Source of the DNA: Proteles cristata cristata
Taxonomy: Eukaryota; Chordata; Mammalia; Carnivora; Hyaenidae
DNA: 64,000 nt
Direction: 5' to 3'
NCBI GenBank assembly: GCA_017311185.1
Contig: JAESUZ010000443.1
Location: 799,867 to 863,866, forward strand
Part shown: in pieces, positions 24,794 through 35,061 of the stretch
Numbering within the stretch: position 1 is the stretch's first letter
How the letters are laid out: each line of letters opens with the position of its first letter
Notes under the pieces: generated by a model
The model's database searches: none
What the model was told of the DNA's origin: nothing
Seen by the model: only the letters and a program-made list of their open reading frames with translations
Translations under genes and position numbers: made by a program

Positions 24794-24865
24794 CCAGGAA
24801 GGCAAATGGAAAGTACACTGGGAGGAAGATGAACTGCGGCAAAGCCTTTGTCATATGATAGTGAC
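24794..24865 (-). CDS. Candidate 72-bp internal exon (gene unknown)
   Basis: On the minus strand a polypyrimidine-containing acceptor (tacctttatttgatactttatag) precedes 72 bp that end at a strong donor, cctgg|gtaagt. Two of three frames are open. One holds an ATG preceded by His-Tyr-His and continues as MTKALPQFIFLPVYFPFAF, hydrophobic enough for a signal peptide or membrane segment. The other open frame is not hydrophobic. The exon may equally be untranslated. It lies about 0.4 kb downstream, in minus-strand sense, of the CpG island, in a SINE-free region. I do not recognise the protein. The splice sites are seen; function is not known. Confidence 0.4.
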
Positions 24866-25810
24866 CTATAAAGTATCAAATAAAGGTACATCATCAGTAT
24901 GGTAGAGCTTTACAATAGTCTCAACTCCTGCAACACCTATGAAGGAAGGTCCCCAAAACCCGGGAGTCCAGCTCCCCACCAACCCCTCCCCCCTCTCTTT
25001 CTCCCACCCCCACGCGCGAACTGTGGAGCAATACAAGCAAAGAAGCTCCCTTTATTCAAAGGGCAGAGGCTGAGGGAAGCCCAGCTGGCATTCCAGGGTG
25101 TCTCCAGCACCCTCATTCCCTACTCGCAGTATGCACAAAGCTGAAAGTTGATCCTGTCTGCAAACCCAAAACCCACACCGCGATCATTCATCAACTTGCA
25201 CAAGTGATCGCCGCCCCCAGGACAAATACACCAGTAACCAAATCATAGCAATCGATGGGCTGCCCAAGCCTCCACGGTGCCCAGGAGCCGGCCGGAGGTA
25301 GCACGGCGACGGCAGCGGGTCCAGGTAGCGCAGCCTTCAGCCCTGCAGACCTGGGGCGGCCACAGCCGTCGCCCAAACGCCCGGCCCCAGTTACAATCCC
25401 GAGATTGGAGATCGGAACCGAGTCGGGAAACACATTCGCCAGAGCCCCGGGCGGCAAGTGCAGGGCCACCAGGTCTTGGAGGTCGGGGTGGGGGGAGCTA
25501 GGAAACCGAGAGGGAGGAAGGAGGCGAGGGATCCCACCCCGCCTTTGTTGCTGGTCACCATCAAGTTTGCATCTTAGTACAAAATGTCGATCTTAAAGGC
25601 TGACAAGACAGAGGCAGAGGCACAGGGAGAAAGAGAAAGGGAATAGAGTCCATCTTGCTTTGGGGAAGAGGGGGGAGAGAAAAATGAAGTACAAATCCCA
25701 CACTCCGGGCGTAAAAGTCTGCTAAACACCTTTCCATAACGGAGGAGCAACGAGTGGGGTGTCCCCGTCCCCGTGCCCGCTCGAACTGGCGGCGGTCTGG
25801 GCAGAAAACG

Positions 25811-25884
25811 CCTCCCTCTCCTCCTCTTCCTCCTCCTTCCCCTCCTCCTCCTCCTCCCTCTCCTCCTCCTCCTCCTCCTCCTCC
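25811..25884 (+). repeat. (TCC)n pyrimidine microsatellite
   Basis: Nearly pure TCC/CTC repeats in the CpG island. On the minus strand one frame reads as poly-Glu and another as poly-Gly, which explains the long open frames here. Confidence 0.95.
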
Positions 25885-26013
25885 CGCGGGCCCCGGCGAA
25901 GATCCCGCCGCCACCGCCGCTGCCTCCGCTGCCCCCCGGGGAGGCACCGCCGCCCGGCCGGGCGCTGCCATTCCGAGCCTGGACCGCGCGGCGCGCGCGC
26001 GTGGGGCCCGACG

Positions 26014-26048
26014 CGGGGACGTCCGCGCGGGGACGTCCGCGCCGGGGA
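26014..26048 (+). repeat. 14-bp tandem repeat with palindromic GGACGTCC core
   Basis: The unit cggggacgtccgcg occurs twice in tandem, followed by a degraded third half (cggggacc). Each unit has an ACGT core resembling CREB/ATF half-sites. Regulatory meaning is inferred. Confidence 0.7.
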
Positions 26049-26976
26049 CCCCCGCGCCCCTCGCCGCGGGCTGGCTACAAAAGTCGCGCGAGCTGAGGTG
26101 GCGGCGGCGCGCGCGGTCGAGGGGGCGCGCGTGGGGCCCCCACGCCGCGAGTGGGCAACCCCAGGGGATGGCGAAGAAAGCCCCTCCCCGCGTGGGGAAA
26201 GTACCCCAGTCGCCGGCAGCCCGGCGTCGGCGGCCTGGAGACGAGAACTGGACGTGTCATTAGCAGGACAGGCAATGGTTTCAAAGCCCCAGGCCAATGA
26301 CCATTAGCAGTGGCAGAGCTCGCTCCGTCCCCATCCCCCACCACCTCCACCCACCTTCCCCTTCGTACCGCCCCCACCTCCACCCCACCTCGCGAAAACT
26401 TTTCAACAGGATCCACCTGGACTAATTTGTCCTCAGACGGTTAAAATATTGACTAGCCCCTACACACCGGGAGGGAAGGGGAATGCACGTTTTATTTTCC
26501 TTTCTACAGAAAGGAAAGCAAAAAATAGCTTCTCTCTCCGTCTCTCCCTCTCCCCCCCCCCCTCTGTCGTACATGTTGTGTCTTAGCTTTTTGCATCGTT
26601 TCGTTTTACCTTCCTCATTTAGCAGAAATGATCGCGAATATTTCACACAGAAACGTGTTCCAGATTCTTGGATTTGAGGGTCCTTGTAAATGACTGGACT
26701 CCGGTTTGGCCACAGTTACGTTTAAGTTTCGTACAATACCGAGAAATTTAAAAAATAATAATAAATTTCTGAGGGCGAGCGAGCGAGACGAGGTGGAGGA
26801 GGAAAAGAAACCTCGAGTCTGATTTCTGTAATTTACTAGCGACCCGGATCGCAGCAAATAACAGTGTAACACGAGTGTGGCTTAAAAGGACTGGGGAGCT
26901 CTTTCTAGAGGCATCGACCCCATCCCCGGATAAAGGATCTGCAAGTTTTCTGTCATCGCGACCATGCAATGCCATA

Positions 26977-26983
26977 ACTTACC
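26977..26983 (-). other. Strong minus-strand splice donor in the CpG island
   Basis: The minus strand reads tttctgaag|gtaagttatgg, a full consensus donor. The upstream exon would include aaagtctcatttctgaag; its 5' limit is not visible. Best explained as the end of an alternative first exon. Confidence 0.5.
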
Positions 26984-27100
26984 TTCAGAAATGAGACTTT
27001 AAACAGCGAAGGCCTTCCTCCTCCCCTCCACCACCACCCCCAGCCTCGCTCTCTCCACCTTAAACTTATTGACACAACATAATCCCACATTCAAGCAAAA

Positions 27101-27260
27101 TCCTGACACAGCCTCCCTCCTCCTCTTCCCCCTCCTCTCTTCCCTCCCGTTCTCGCTCGCTCGCTCGCTCGCGTCTCCCCCCCCCCTCCGCTTTCCCTCC
27201 CTCTTCTCTCTCCCCTTCTCCCTCACCCTCTTCCCCCTCTCCCCCCTATTCTTCCTCCTG
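27101..27260 (+). repeat. Long polypyrimidine tract with (CTCG)n
   Basis: Roughly 160 bp of almost pure C/T on the plus strand, broken mainly by a CTCG run at 27,151-27,173. Such tracts can adopt triplex structures and often lie near promoters. Confidence 0.9.
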
Positions 27261-27452
27261 GTTACTCTGGCACTAAAACAGCACTTTCCCTACTCGCCGC
27301 GCATTCGGTTAGGGGTGGGGGGTGAGAGGGCACCGATCTGCGGGGCCGGAACACCCAAATCCCAACTCTCCAGATGAACGAGCAACTGGGCTGCTGTTCC
27401 CGGTCACCGACGCACACGAAACGTTCAATAAATCCAACCGAGGGCTGGCTCC

Positions 27453-27459
27453 TCGTACC
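27453..27459 (-). other. Weaker minus-strand splice donor
   Basis: The minus strand reads ggggaggaag|gtacgagg. An acceptable but non-ideal donor that could close an alternative 5' exon. Confidence 0.25.
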
Positions 27460-27512
27460 TTCCTCCCCTGCCCCGGCTCCCCAGGCCCCACCTCCCCGGC
27501 AGGCTGGGATCC

Positions 27513-27519
27513 ACGTACT
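27513..27519 (-). other. Possible minus-strand splice donor
   Basis: The minus strand reads atcgcggcgaaa|gtacgtgg, following GC-rich, 5'-UTR-like sequence. It competes with the donor at 27,459. Confidence 0.25.
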
Positions 27520-27760
27520 TTCGCCGCGATGAAGTTTGGGGCTCCCCGGGCGGCCACGAGCCGCCCGCCGGCGTGAGGGCTGGCTCTGTTGTTGTTTTCC
27601 TCGGGCAGCTTCTGCCCGCGCCCCGGCGCCCGTGCCCCTCTCGGGCGGCGCTGCCTGTGTGTCGAGAGGTGCTGGTTGCAAACGCAGCCTGGCACCGGCT
27701 GGCCTACTACTCCCCAGCCCGGCCCCCAGCCTCCCGCCCGCAGGGCACTGCCTCCGCGCC

Positions 27761-27770
27761 CCCCGCCCCC
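27761..27770 (-). promoter_or_regulatory. GC box (Sp1/KLF-like)
   Basis: ccccgccccc, that is gggggcgggg on the minus strand, within the densest part of the CpG island. Confidence 0.45.
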
Positions 27771-28050
27771 AGCCGGCGCGGCCGCCGCGACCCTCGCCCC
27801 CGACCTCTCCCGACCCAAAGTTTTGGCGGAGGGGGAAAGTGCCCCGGGAGCGGAGCGGCCAGCGGCGGCTCCGGACGCGCGGGGTTCCCTCCGTCTTCCT
27901 CAAGTCCACCCTACCGGCTGCCGCCGCCGCCGCCGCCGCTGCTCCTGCCGCGGAGTCCTTGGGGCTGCAGCCCGGCGGCTCGCAAGTGAGTAGGAAAACA
28001 GAAAGTGCGGGGAGAGCGCCCGGGAAGGGCTGGGGATGGGGGGCGCTTAC

Positions 28051-28195
28051 CTCGCGGGCTCGCCGGGCGTGAGGGCGTGTGTGTGGCTCGCCCTCAGCGG
28101 CCAGTCAGGGTTCCTCTATGGGAAAGTGGAGAGGAGCTCGCGGAGCCGCTCTGCCTCCGCTTCACTGTACACTGCTCCACATACAGTACATGCAA
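28051..28195 (-). other. Candidate first exon (5' UTR), minus strand
   Basis: The interval begins about 25-30 bp downstream of the TATA box at 28,220 and ends at the strong donor cccgcgag|gtaagcgc, intron starting at 28,050. Near its 5' end it contains a short upstream frame, ATG TAC TGT ATG, that stops after nine codons. It is therefore probably untranslated. The exact start is inferred from TATA spacing, not seen. The gene is unidentified. Confidence 0.5.
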
Positions 28196-28219
28196 CCCGG
28201 AGAGACTGAAAACACTCAT

Positions 28220-28244
28220 TTTATATAAGGCAGCCTGCCATTGG
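28220..28244 (-). promoter_or_regulatory. TATA box and CCAAT box, minus-strand promoter
   Basis: On the minus strand ccaatgg (28,238-28,244) is followed by tatataaa (28,220-28,227). The sequence then runs into the CpG island and a candidate first exon. The CCAAT box is closer to the TATA box than usual. A TATA promoter at the edge of a CpG island suggests a regulated, tissue-specific start rather than a housekeeping one. Confidence 0.6.
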
Positions 28245-29799
28245 CCCGCGGCCTGACAGACAGGCCGCGCGGCCAAACAGAAGGCCCGTTACACCCAAAC
28301 ACACGCACACATACACACATTTTACAGAGACACACAAAGATCATCACATTTTCTATTTTCTAATGTTCGGGACCTGTAGACAGTAGGAGACGACAGGTAC
28401 AGAGGCCCAGCAGAGTAGGGTAAGGAGGGAAAACCTTGTCTGCACCAAGTTGCCAGGCTTGAAACTGGTGTCCTTTTGACTTGGGAGGGTTATAGTAATA
28501 AACTACAACTCCACTGGATATGGAAGTGAGGGTTTTTTTTTTTTTTTTAATCGCTGCCTTGTGGTGCCCCATGGAAGAGGCGTGCATTGTGTTATGATTT
28601 TACAGCCTGATCTGGCTAACAAGTGGCCAAGAAAGGCTTTTAGCAGCCCGGATTTCTTTGGTCAATGGGTTAGCTATCACATAGGCCAAAATAGTGCAAG
28701 ATAAGTTTATTGGGGCTATAATGCATTGAGATTGTTAACGCCTCGTTCGTAGGTAAATTCAGAAAAAATCAATGCAACAATACACAGAGACAAAGATAAA
28801 CGTTTTGCCGAAATAACCTATCTACTTTTAGCTCGTCAGACTACCGCAAATCACCTGCGTGGATATACTAACGGTGCTCCAAGGTAGACTACGTCCTGGA
28901 AGATTGGCTATTGACCCCTTCCCTTAAAAATAGACCTTTTGAGTCAATCTATATAGAAGATTTATATTTTGCATATTGTATATGGTATTTACATATTTCA
29001 TGTCATACGTGAACATCACGTGCTGGGTGACTTTTGGACATGGTGAAGGCAGAGAAGACTGCTCTTTCTGATTTCTTTTTTCTGTGATCCATCTTTGGCA
29101 GATTACATTTGGCACTCCTATATAAACAAGTCAACAGACTGCTGGGGGGAAAAAACAAAGCTGGATATTAAGAGGAATAAATTCTAGACCCCATGCTTAA
29201 CCTAGGTGAACAATCTAGAGCAACTAACTTAACCTCTTTAATGATCAGAGTTGGTTTGGGGTTACTTATTTTTCTTTTATTTTTTTCTAAGATTAAAATA
29301 AGATGCTTCCCCAGCTTCCCTTCATTAAATGTTTATTCAGCATCTACTATGTGCCAGACATTATCATAGACCCCAGATGTTTTCTTAAGATTCCTTCTGA
29401 TTTAAGAGTCTGTGAATTATTCTTAAACACAAACATTTTGAAGATTAAATAAACACTACGATTTTTATGGCCTAGATGCATAGCTTTAAAACTTAAAGGA
29501 AAACTGAAGAGAACTTATTTCAAATCCCTTTTATTTCCTTGATGCCATCTTAAGGTTTTTCTCTCACCTCCACGAAGTTATCAAATGAGCGTGTGTATAT
29601 ATGAATGTGTAAGACTGGAAAAGAGAAACAGATACAGAGAACATTTAAGTTTATGAAGTTTAGAAAACAAATAATGGTATTTATAAATGTGCTGTTTCGT
29701 TTATTTTTTAAAGGCAAATAACTTTTTTTAAAAAGTACATAAAATCCCTGCATTTTAAACTGATAAGATTGAGAGCTGTATTAATGGCACTTTGTATTT

Positions 29800-29975
29800 A
29801 TTTGAAAAATAGAACAAAGTGTTCTTTATCCACACTGCACTGCAATGAGGTAGGGGCTCAGTATTATTATCTCTGTTTTACCCATCAGAGAAATGAGACA
29901 GGGACAAATTATCCATATTACACAGAATATCAGTGAAGAAGGAACATAAACCCAGGACTCCAGTTTTGAGTAACT
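29800..29975 (-). repeat. MIR relic, reverse
   Basis: atgaggtaggggctcagta, ctgttttacccatcagag and cataaacccaggactccag match a reversed MIR. Confidence 0.7.
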
Positions 29976-30360
29976 AGACAGTCCTTCCTTCCAAACGAAC
30001 TTCAGGGATAAGAGGCAAATGGAGGAAAAATCAGAAAAACTTTCTCATGATTTCACTGTGCTGTTTTTTTGAGGAGGAAAAAAAAAATCAACACAATCTA
30101 CTATATTTAATTGCTGAGTTAAGTGATTATTTGCTAGTGTATTTGTGTGTTATGAAAAATATAAAAGACCAGCCTACCCCTAACCCCTAACCCCCAACTC
30201 CAACCATAGGAAAACATCCTTTATTTCTTTACGGTCGCAAAAAAAAAAAAATTTTTTTTTTTGGCTGACTTACGCTAAGCTTGGCAGAATTATTTAGAGA
30301 TACACTTTTCAAACTTTTAGATCACATATTGCTATCAGGAAAGTGTTTGAACATGTTCTC

Positions 30361-30418
30361 TTTCTCCCTCTCTCTCCCCCTCTCTCTCTCCCTCTTCCTC
30401 TCTCTCTTCCTCTCTGTG
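30361..30418 (+). repeat. (TC)n-rich tract
   Basis: Imperfect tctctccc/ctctctc run of about 58 bp, not attached to a SINE head. Confidence 0.9.
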
Positions 30419-30605
30419 TCTTTGAAGTGCACCACTACAAGGATATAATACTTACCAATACAAAGCATATCCTCACAAAAATAAAATTAAAAAGCATGAA
30501 GTGAAAAATAAAATTAAGTAAGAGTTTTAATATTCTCTTCCCACACTCCTGTGATATAGTCTTAACACATGCCCCAAAGTTTTGCATTCAAGTTTGGAGA
30601 GCTGA

Positions 30606-30822
30606 GGGGCGCCTGGGTGGCTTAGTTGGTTAAGCATCCGACTTTCACTTAGGTCATGATCTCATAGTTCGTGGGTTCGAGCCCCGCATTGGGCTCTGTG
30701 CTGACTGCCAGCTCAGAGCCTGGAGTCTGTTTCAGAGTCTGTGACTCCCTCTCTCGCTGACCCTCCCCTGCTCACGCTATCTCTCTCTCTCCTAGAAATA
30801 AATTAAAAAAAAAAAAATTAAA
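30606..30822 (+). mobile_element. Can-SINE, young felid subfamily
   Basis: First SINE after the 8.3-kb SINE-free block. Target-site duplication caagtttggagagctga on both sides (30,589 and 30,823). Carries the gctgactgccagctcag marker. Confidence 0.95.
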
Positions 30823-31340
30823 CAAGTTTGGAGAGCTGATAGTGCAAGGTGTTGTCGAGGACTGATGCAAGGGAGTATATGGGAGTGCACAGAAATGCCT
30901 CACTCCAAAACCTTACTCTTACTGGAAAACGGGTGAGTCCACAGAGGCTTTAAATTGAGAGAATGACACGTTTTTTAAGATGCATTTTATATACTGGTGG
31001 TGTATTAGGCATCATGTGGCAGCATAAGCCATCATTCAATATTCTTTTGCAGATCCTTTATTGAGAGGGATCTATGTGCTAGACACTTGTGTATGCCAGA
31101 TTCTGGAAAAGGAAAATTGCCTCCTTCTTGGAGAAGCAATAGAATGGATTACCAGTCTCCTGTATGATAGATAAGACCTCACCACTAAGGAAAAGAGGCT
31201 TAGAACTAAATGTAATATGGTATTTTACCATTTAGGAAATTCTTTTTTATATTTTTATCATCTCATTTAAGAATATTAAGAAATTTTAACTGGCAGTGAT
31301 GCTCAAAAATTAAAAATGCGATCAAGAATTAGTGGTGGAT

Positions 31341-31540
31341 TAGTGGTGGATTAGTCGATTAAGCCTCCGACTTTCACTCAGGTCGTGGTCTCACAGTTTC
31401 TGAGTTCGAGCCCCACGTAGGGCTCTCTGCTATCAGCATAGAGCTGATGGCTCTCTGCCTTGTATCCTCTGTACCCCTCTATCTCTGCCCCTCCCTGCTC
31501 ACGCTCTCTCAAAAATATATAAAACATCTTTTTAAAAATA
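31341..31540 (+). mobile_element. Can-SINE with damaged head
   Basis: From gattaagcctccgactttca the copy is normal through the tail, but the head is replaced by a short tandem of tagtggtggat. It probably lost its first about 15 bp. Confidence 0.85.
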
Positions 31541-31908
31541 TGGTAAGAAAAATAATAGCTTTTATAGAGTTTATTCAATTTTCATAATAGAGGGTTATGA
31601 AAATAAAAACAACTGTTTGTTGTCTGGATAAAAGGGCATTTAAAAGGTTCTATGGAAAAAAAATTTTTAATATAAAGGTCTACATTTTTCCTTTCTTATT
31701 TTCATGTGTGACAATCAAACAAAGGTGGAGTTTACAGGGTTAGCACACTTCTCCTTCTCATCGCCTCATCCGTTTTCCTAATTGTATTTGATAGGAATCT
31801 TTTATTACAGAATAATTTTGGGAGATTAAATTTAAATATGTGTGTAAACACATATGTATAAGTATATATTTATGTAAATATGTCTATAAATAACATTCAT
31901 TTCCTTGT

Positions 31909-32121
31909 TTTTTAATTTTTTTAAGTTTATTTATTTGACAGAGTGTCCGTGTGTGCAAATGCATGCATACAAGCAAGAGGAGAGGGAGAGAGAGAATTCC
32001 CAGCAGCCGCCTCGCTGTCAGCACAGAGCCCTCTGTAAGTCTTAATCTCTAGCCCTGAGATCATGGCCTGAGCCAAAATCAAGAGTGTGCCTTTCAACCG
32101 AGTGAGCCAACCCTGCACCCC
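31909..32121 (-). mobile_element. Can-SINE, reverse
   Basis: Starts at the T-rich reversed tail and ends gagccaaccctgcacccc. Approximate duplication tttccttgttt / tttccttattt. Confidence 0.85.
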
Positions 32122-32159
32122 TCTTTCCTTATTTATACACTGCTTCTTTATACAATCCT

Positions 32160-32345
32160 AATTGAAATCCTGATTTCACCACTTTCTAGCTGTGTAACCT
32201 TTGAAAAATTCCTTAATCACTCTAAGACTCTGTTTTGTTATTTGTAAAATAGGCATAACCAGACTACCCATAAATGAAATAATCCATGTAGAATACGGAA
32301 GCCTGAAACCTACTGAACATTCAATAAATATTAATTTTATTTATC
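32160..32345 (+). repeat. MIR relic
   Basis: tttcaccactttctagctg, tgtgtaacctttg, atttgtaaaataggc and cattcaataaatatt are in MIR order. Confidence 0.8.
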
Positions 32346-33299
32346 TTTCACATGAAATAGCCAATGACAGCTGCTTTACCGAAAGTTTTCTAAGACTTAA
32401 CCAGCATGTCAAGTAGAATTCATGGAACCTGTTGTGACTTACTCACCCGGTGTTTGTAATTTGCCTTTGGCCCCCATTCTACCAATTCCAGCATCTCTGC
32501 ACTTAAATGGATGTCAGACAAATCCCAGGTGAAAGCAAACATCCCAAGGAGTGACCATTATTAGGCTCCTAAAAGGGCAGACTTGTAATAAATCCGGCTT
32601 TAAGACCAGCCTTGTTTTGCCCTTGGAAACTCTAGATGATTACAGTGATGAGGGTCTGCCTTACATAACAATTTTTGACTTGTGCTTGACCTTGCTGAGC
32701 TTCCCTTTTTTTTCCTCTATTAAAAAAAAAAAGAAAGAAAGTAAATCATGCCTCTCTCCTCAAGGCCAAATCAAAGGGACTGAAAATTGAAACTTGGACA
32801 GTTGAACCACTTTTTAGCACCAATGCAAAAGTTCCTAATTGTGAAGAGAACCACCTCGTACTAGATCCCAGCAGATTGGAGATAACAACAAAAAAAGAGA
32901 TTATCTGGCTTTTCTAGAATGATTTTTGGCAAAGCATCTTGGAATTCCCCCTGTGTCCTGTGATCTTCTGTAGCATTTGATCTAGATTACTCTTAAGGCA
33001 TTCAAATACCTTGCCTTGTATTACATTATTTGTGTGTAAAGAAAAGAAACACCTAAAGAAATGATGATGTCTTATTGATCGTTTTATTTTACAACAGTGA
33101 CTATCATAATAACGTGCACATTGCCTAACATGTAACAGTAACTCAAGGACAGTTTGCAAAACAAAGAACAAAAGAAGTAAAAACAAACTGAAAGTCTATA
33201 AATTATCAGAAGGATCAGAGAGAATATATAGATGAGAGTGGTGCCAGAGAATCTCACATATTTGGGGAGATACCCATCTGAGATATGTCAGATACATCT

Positions 33300-33730
33300 G
33301 AGATGGCCTAGCATATTCACTAATATCCACATGAGCTAGGTGAAACAAAGATAGGAATTGTCATTTAAAAAAAATTTTTTTAATGTTTTATTTATTTCTG
33401 AGAGAGAGAGAGAGACAGCGTGAGCAGGGGAGGGTCAGAGAGAGAGGGAGTCACAGAATCTTAAGCAGGCTGCAGGCTCTGAGCTTTCAGCACAGAGCTT
33501 GATGCGGGGCTCAGACCCATGAACCCTGAGACCATGACCTGAGCCAAAGTCAGACACTTAACTGACTGAGCCACCCTGGAGCCCCAGGGACTGTCATTTT
33601 AAAGATGAAGAAAATTAAAACAGGTAATGGGTAAATGATTCCCTCAATGTTGTACAACTAGTAGCAAAGCTGGATTACTACTAAGGTTCTAGACAGCTAG
33701 TTCTGCAAACTTTCTGCCTTGGGAGAGAGA
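33300..33730 (-). repeat. MIR relic (reverse) split by a SINE
   Basis: The right part (cattttaaagatgaagaaaa, gtacaactagtagcaaagc) is reversed MIR and the left part ends at aggaattgtcattt. The target word gaattgtcatttaaa / gactgtcattttaaa flanks the SINE. Confidence 0.6.
33367..33586 (-). mobile_element. Can-SINE, reverse, inside MIR
   Basis: Reversed tail, GA tract, gtcacagaatcttaagcagg, then gagccaccctggagcccc. The host MIR resumes immediately after. Confidence 0.9.
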
Positions 33731-34534
33731 TGGAAAGAAAGTCACCAAGGAGTCCCTTTAGGATCATACCATAAAAATAGGTCTCTAAGTGGACGAAGAT
33801 TTTATACTAATGGATTTGATAATAAAACCAGTAAGCACTAGCATTAGCATTAGACAGTCTGTGAAGCCACCATCTCATGACAAGCTTCAACAATGCCCCC
33901 AGCGAGGACCGTTTACTATGACACATCCAACTCCTGGGAACTCCCCTTCTTCCCAAGACCATCTATTTCATTTTCTAGCAGTTTTGACCACCACAGAGTT
34001 CTTCCTGATATTTAACACAAACTCTCTCCTCTAAATATTGTCCATTGTTCCTTTTCCTATTCGCTTATTACCACACAGAACAATCTAATCCCTCTTCCAT
34101 GTAACACTTGAGATATGCGAAGACAGCTATCACGACTGCCTCCTGCCTTCAGTTGTGTCTTTTTCGGACAAACTGTCTTCGTTCCTTAAAACATTCTTTG
34201 TAGGTCACCATTTTCAATTCTTGGTCTCCTCTCAAACCCTGCCTATTGTCTTTGTTGGTGTTCCTTCAAGTGAGATATCTTAGCAGTGGGGGCTGAGGCA
34301 GTGTGCAGTACAGCATGGCCACTGCTTCCTTATCCTCGATACAAAATTTCTATTACTGCAGCCTGAGATGGAACTTGCTTTTTTGGCAGTCACATCTCTC
34401 TGCTGACTGATATTGTGCTTATTCACAAAAAAAAAAAAAAAAATTTGAAATGTGGGTTGTTAAGCCATGCTTTCTCCATTCTGTATCATATAATTTATTT
34501 TGAGAAACTGAGGCATAGGCCTTTATAACCCTGG

Positions 34535-34785
34535 TATTATATAGTGGTGAAGAGCTTAGGCTCAGGAGATATAACAATATGGGTTAAAGCTTGTCTCCAG
34601 CACTTACTAACTTGGTGAATTTGAACAAATTGCATAACCTTTTTTTGCTTCAGTTCCTCATGTATAAAGGGGATGATAATATGTACCTTATAAGGTTATT
34701 GTATGGATTAAAGAAAATATATGTAAAATACCTAAAATAGCACTTGCCATATGATAAGTACTCAATAAGTGGTAGAATTTTTTTC
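34535..34785 (+). repeat. MIR, near full length
   Basis: Nearly complete MIR order: gtggtgaagagcttaggctc, cagcacttactaac, ttcctcatgtataaagggg, gttattgtatggattaa, gataagtactcaataag. Confidence 0.85.
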
Positions 34786-35061
34786 CCCTTTGGTTGATGA
34801 GAATCAGCCCAGAATTCCATTTTGTTAACTTTTTTTTGTATGCTGATTATTTCGTTCAACATGTTTGCGATTGATCTCCCCATCTTTCATCCATTCACAA
34901 ATTTGATGCCTTCTCTACGTTTTTCCAAGTCATCTTTAAAGCATCATCTACGGCAGGACCCAGAGCATGTAACTCAGCACTCCCGTGGCCACATTTCTTG
35001 AACCTATGAAAGAGCCACCTAATTTCACCTAAATTAAAAAAAAAAAAAAATTAAGCCCAAA

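Larger units (their letters stand above)
25200..28290. promoter_or_regulatory. Composite CpG island
   Basis: CpG is dense at 25.25-25.56, 25.74-26.26 and 27.52-28.29 kb, with less GC-rich but CpG-containing DNA between. The rest of the window is strongly CpG-poor. It includes GC boxes (ccccgccccc at 27,761), long pyrimidine tracts, a TATA/CCAAT promoter at its upper edge and several minus-strand splice donors. This is the layout of a multi-promoter 5' region of a regulated gene. The long open frames inside it (for example 27,262-27,909 minus and 25,722-26,297 minus) are Arg/Pro/Gly/Glu-rich frames typical of GC-rich DNA and are not called as genes. Confidence 0.9.
28260..30588. other. Flank upstream of the promoter
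   Basis: A short CA-rich stretch (28,290-28,325) is followed by AT-rich, SINE-free DNA and a MIR-like relic at 29.8 kb. I see no exon or coding frame of substance. Confidence 0.5.

Noticed and set aside
25722..26297. 191-codon minus-strand open frame with poly-Glu
   Set aside because: It spans a TCC microsatellite in a CpG island and is mirrored by long frames on the other strand and in other frames. There is no domain or splice support.
27262..27909. 215-codon minus-strand open frame
   Set aside because: Arg/Gly/Pro-rich translation of GC-rich DNA that crosses two possible splice donors. No recognisable domain.
27536..28072. 178-codon plus-strand open frame and a plus-strand donor-like gcaagtgagtagg at 27,981
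   Set aside because: Composition is CpG-island-like and the frame opposes the better-supported minus-strand promoter. A divergent plus-strand transcript remains possible but unsupported.
30176..30196. Telomere-like cccctaacccctaaccccc
   Set aside because: Only about two to three irregular units, too short to call an interstitial telomere.
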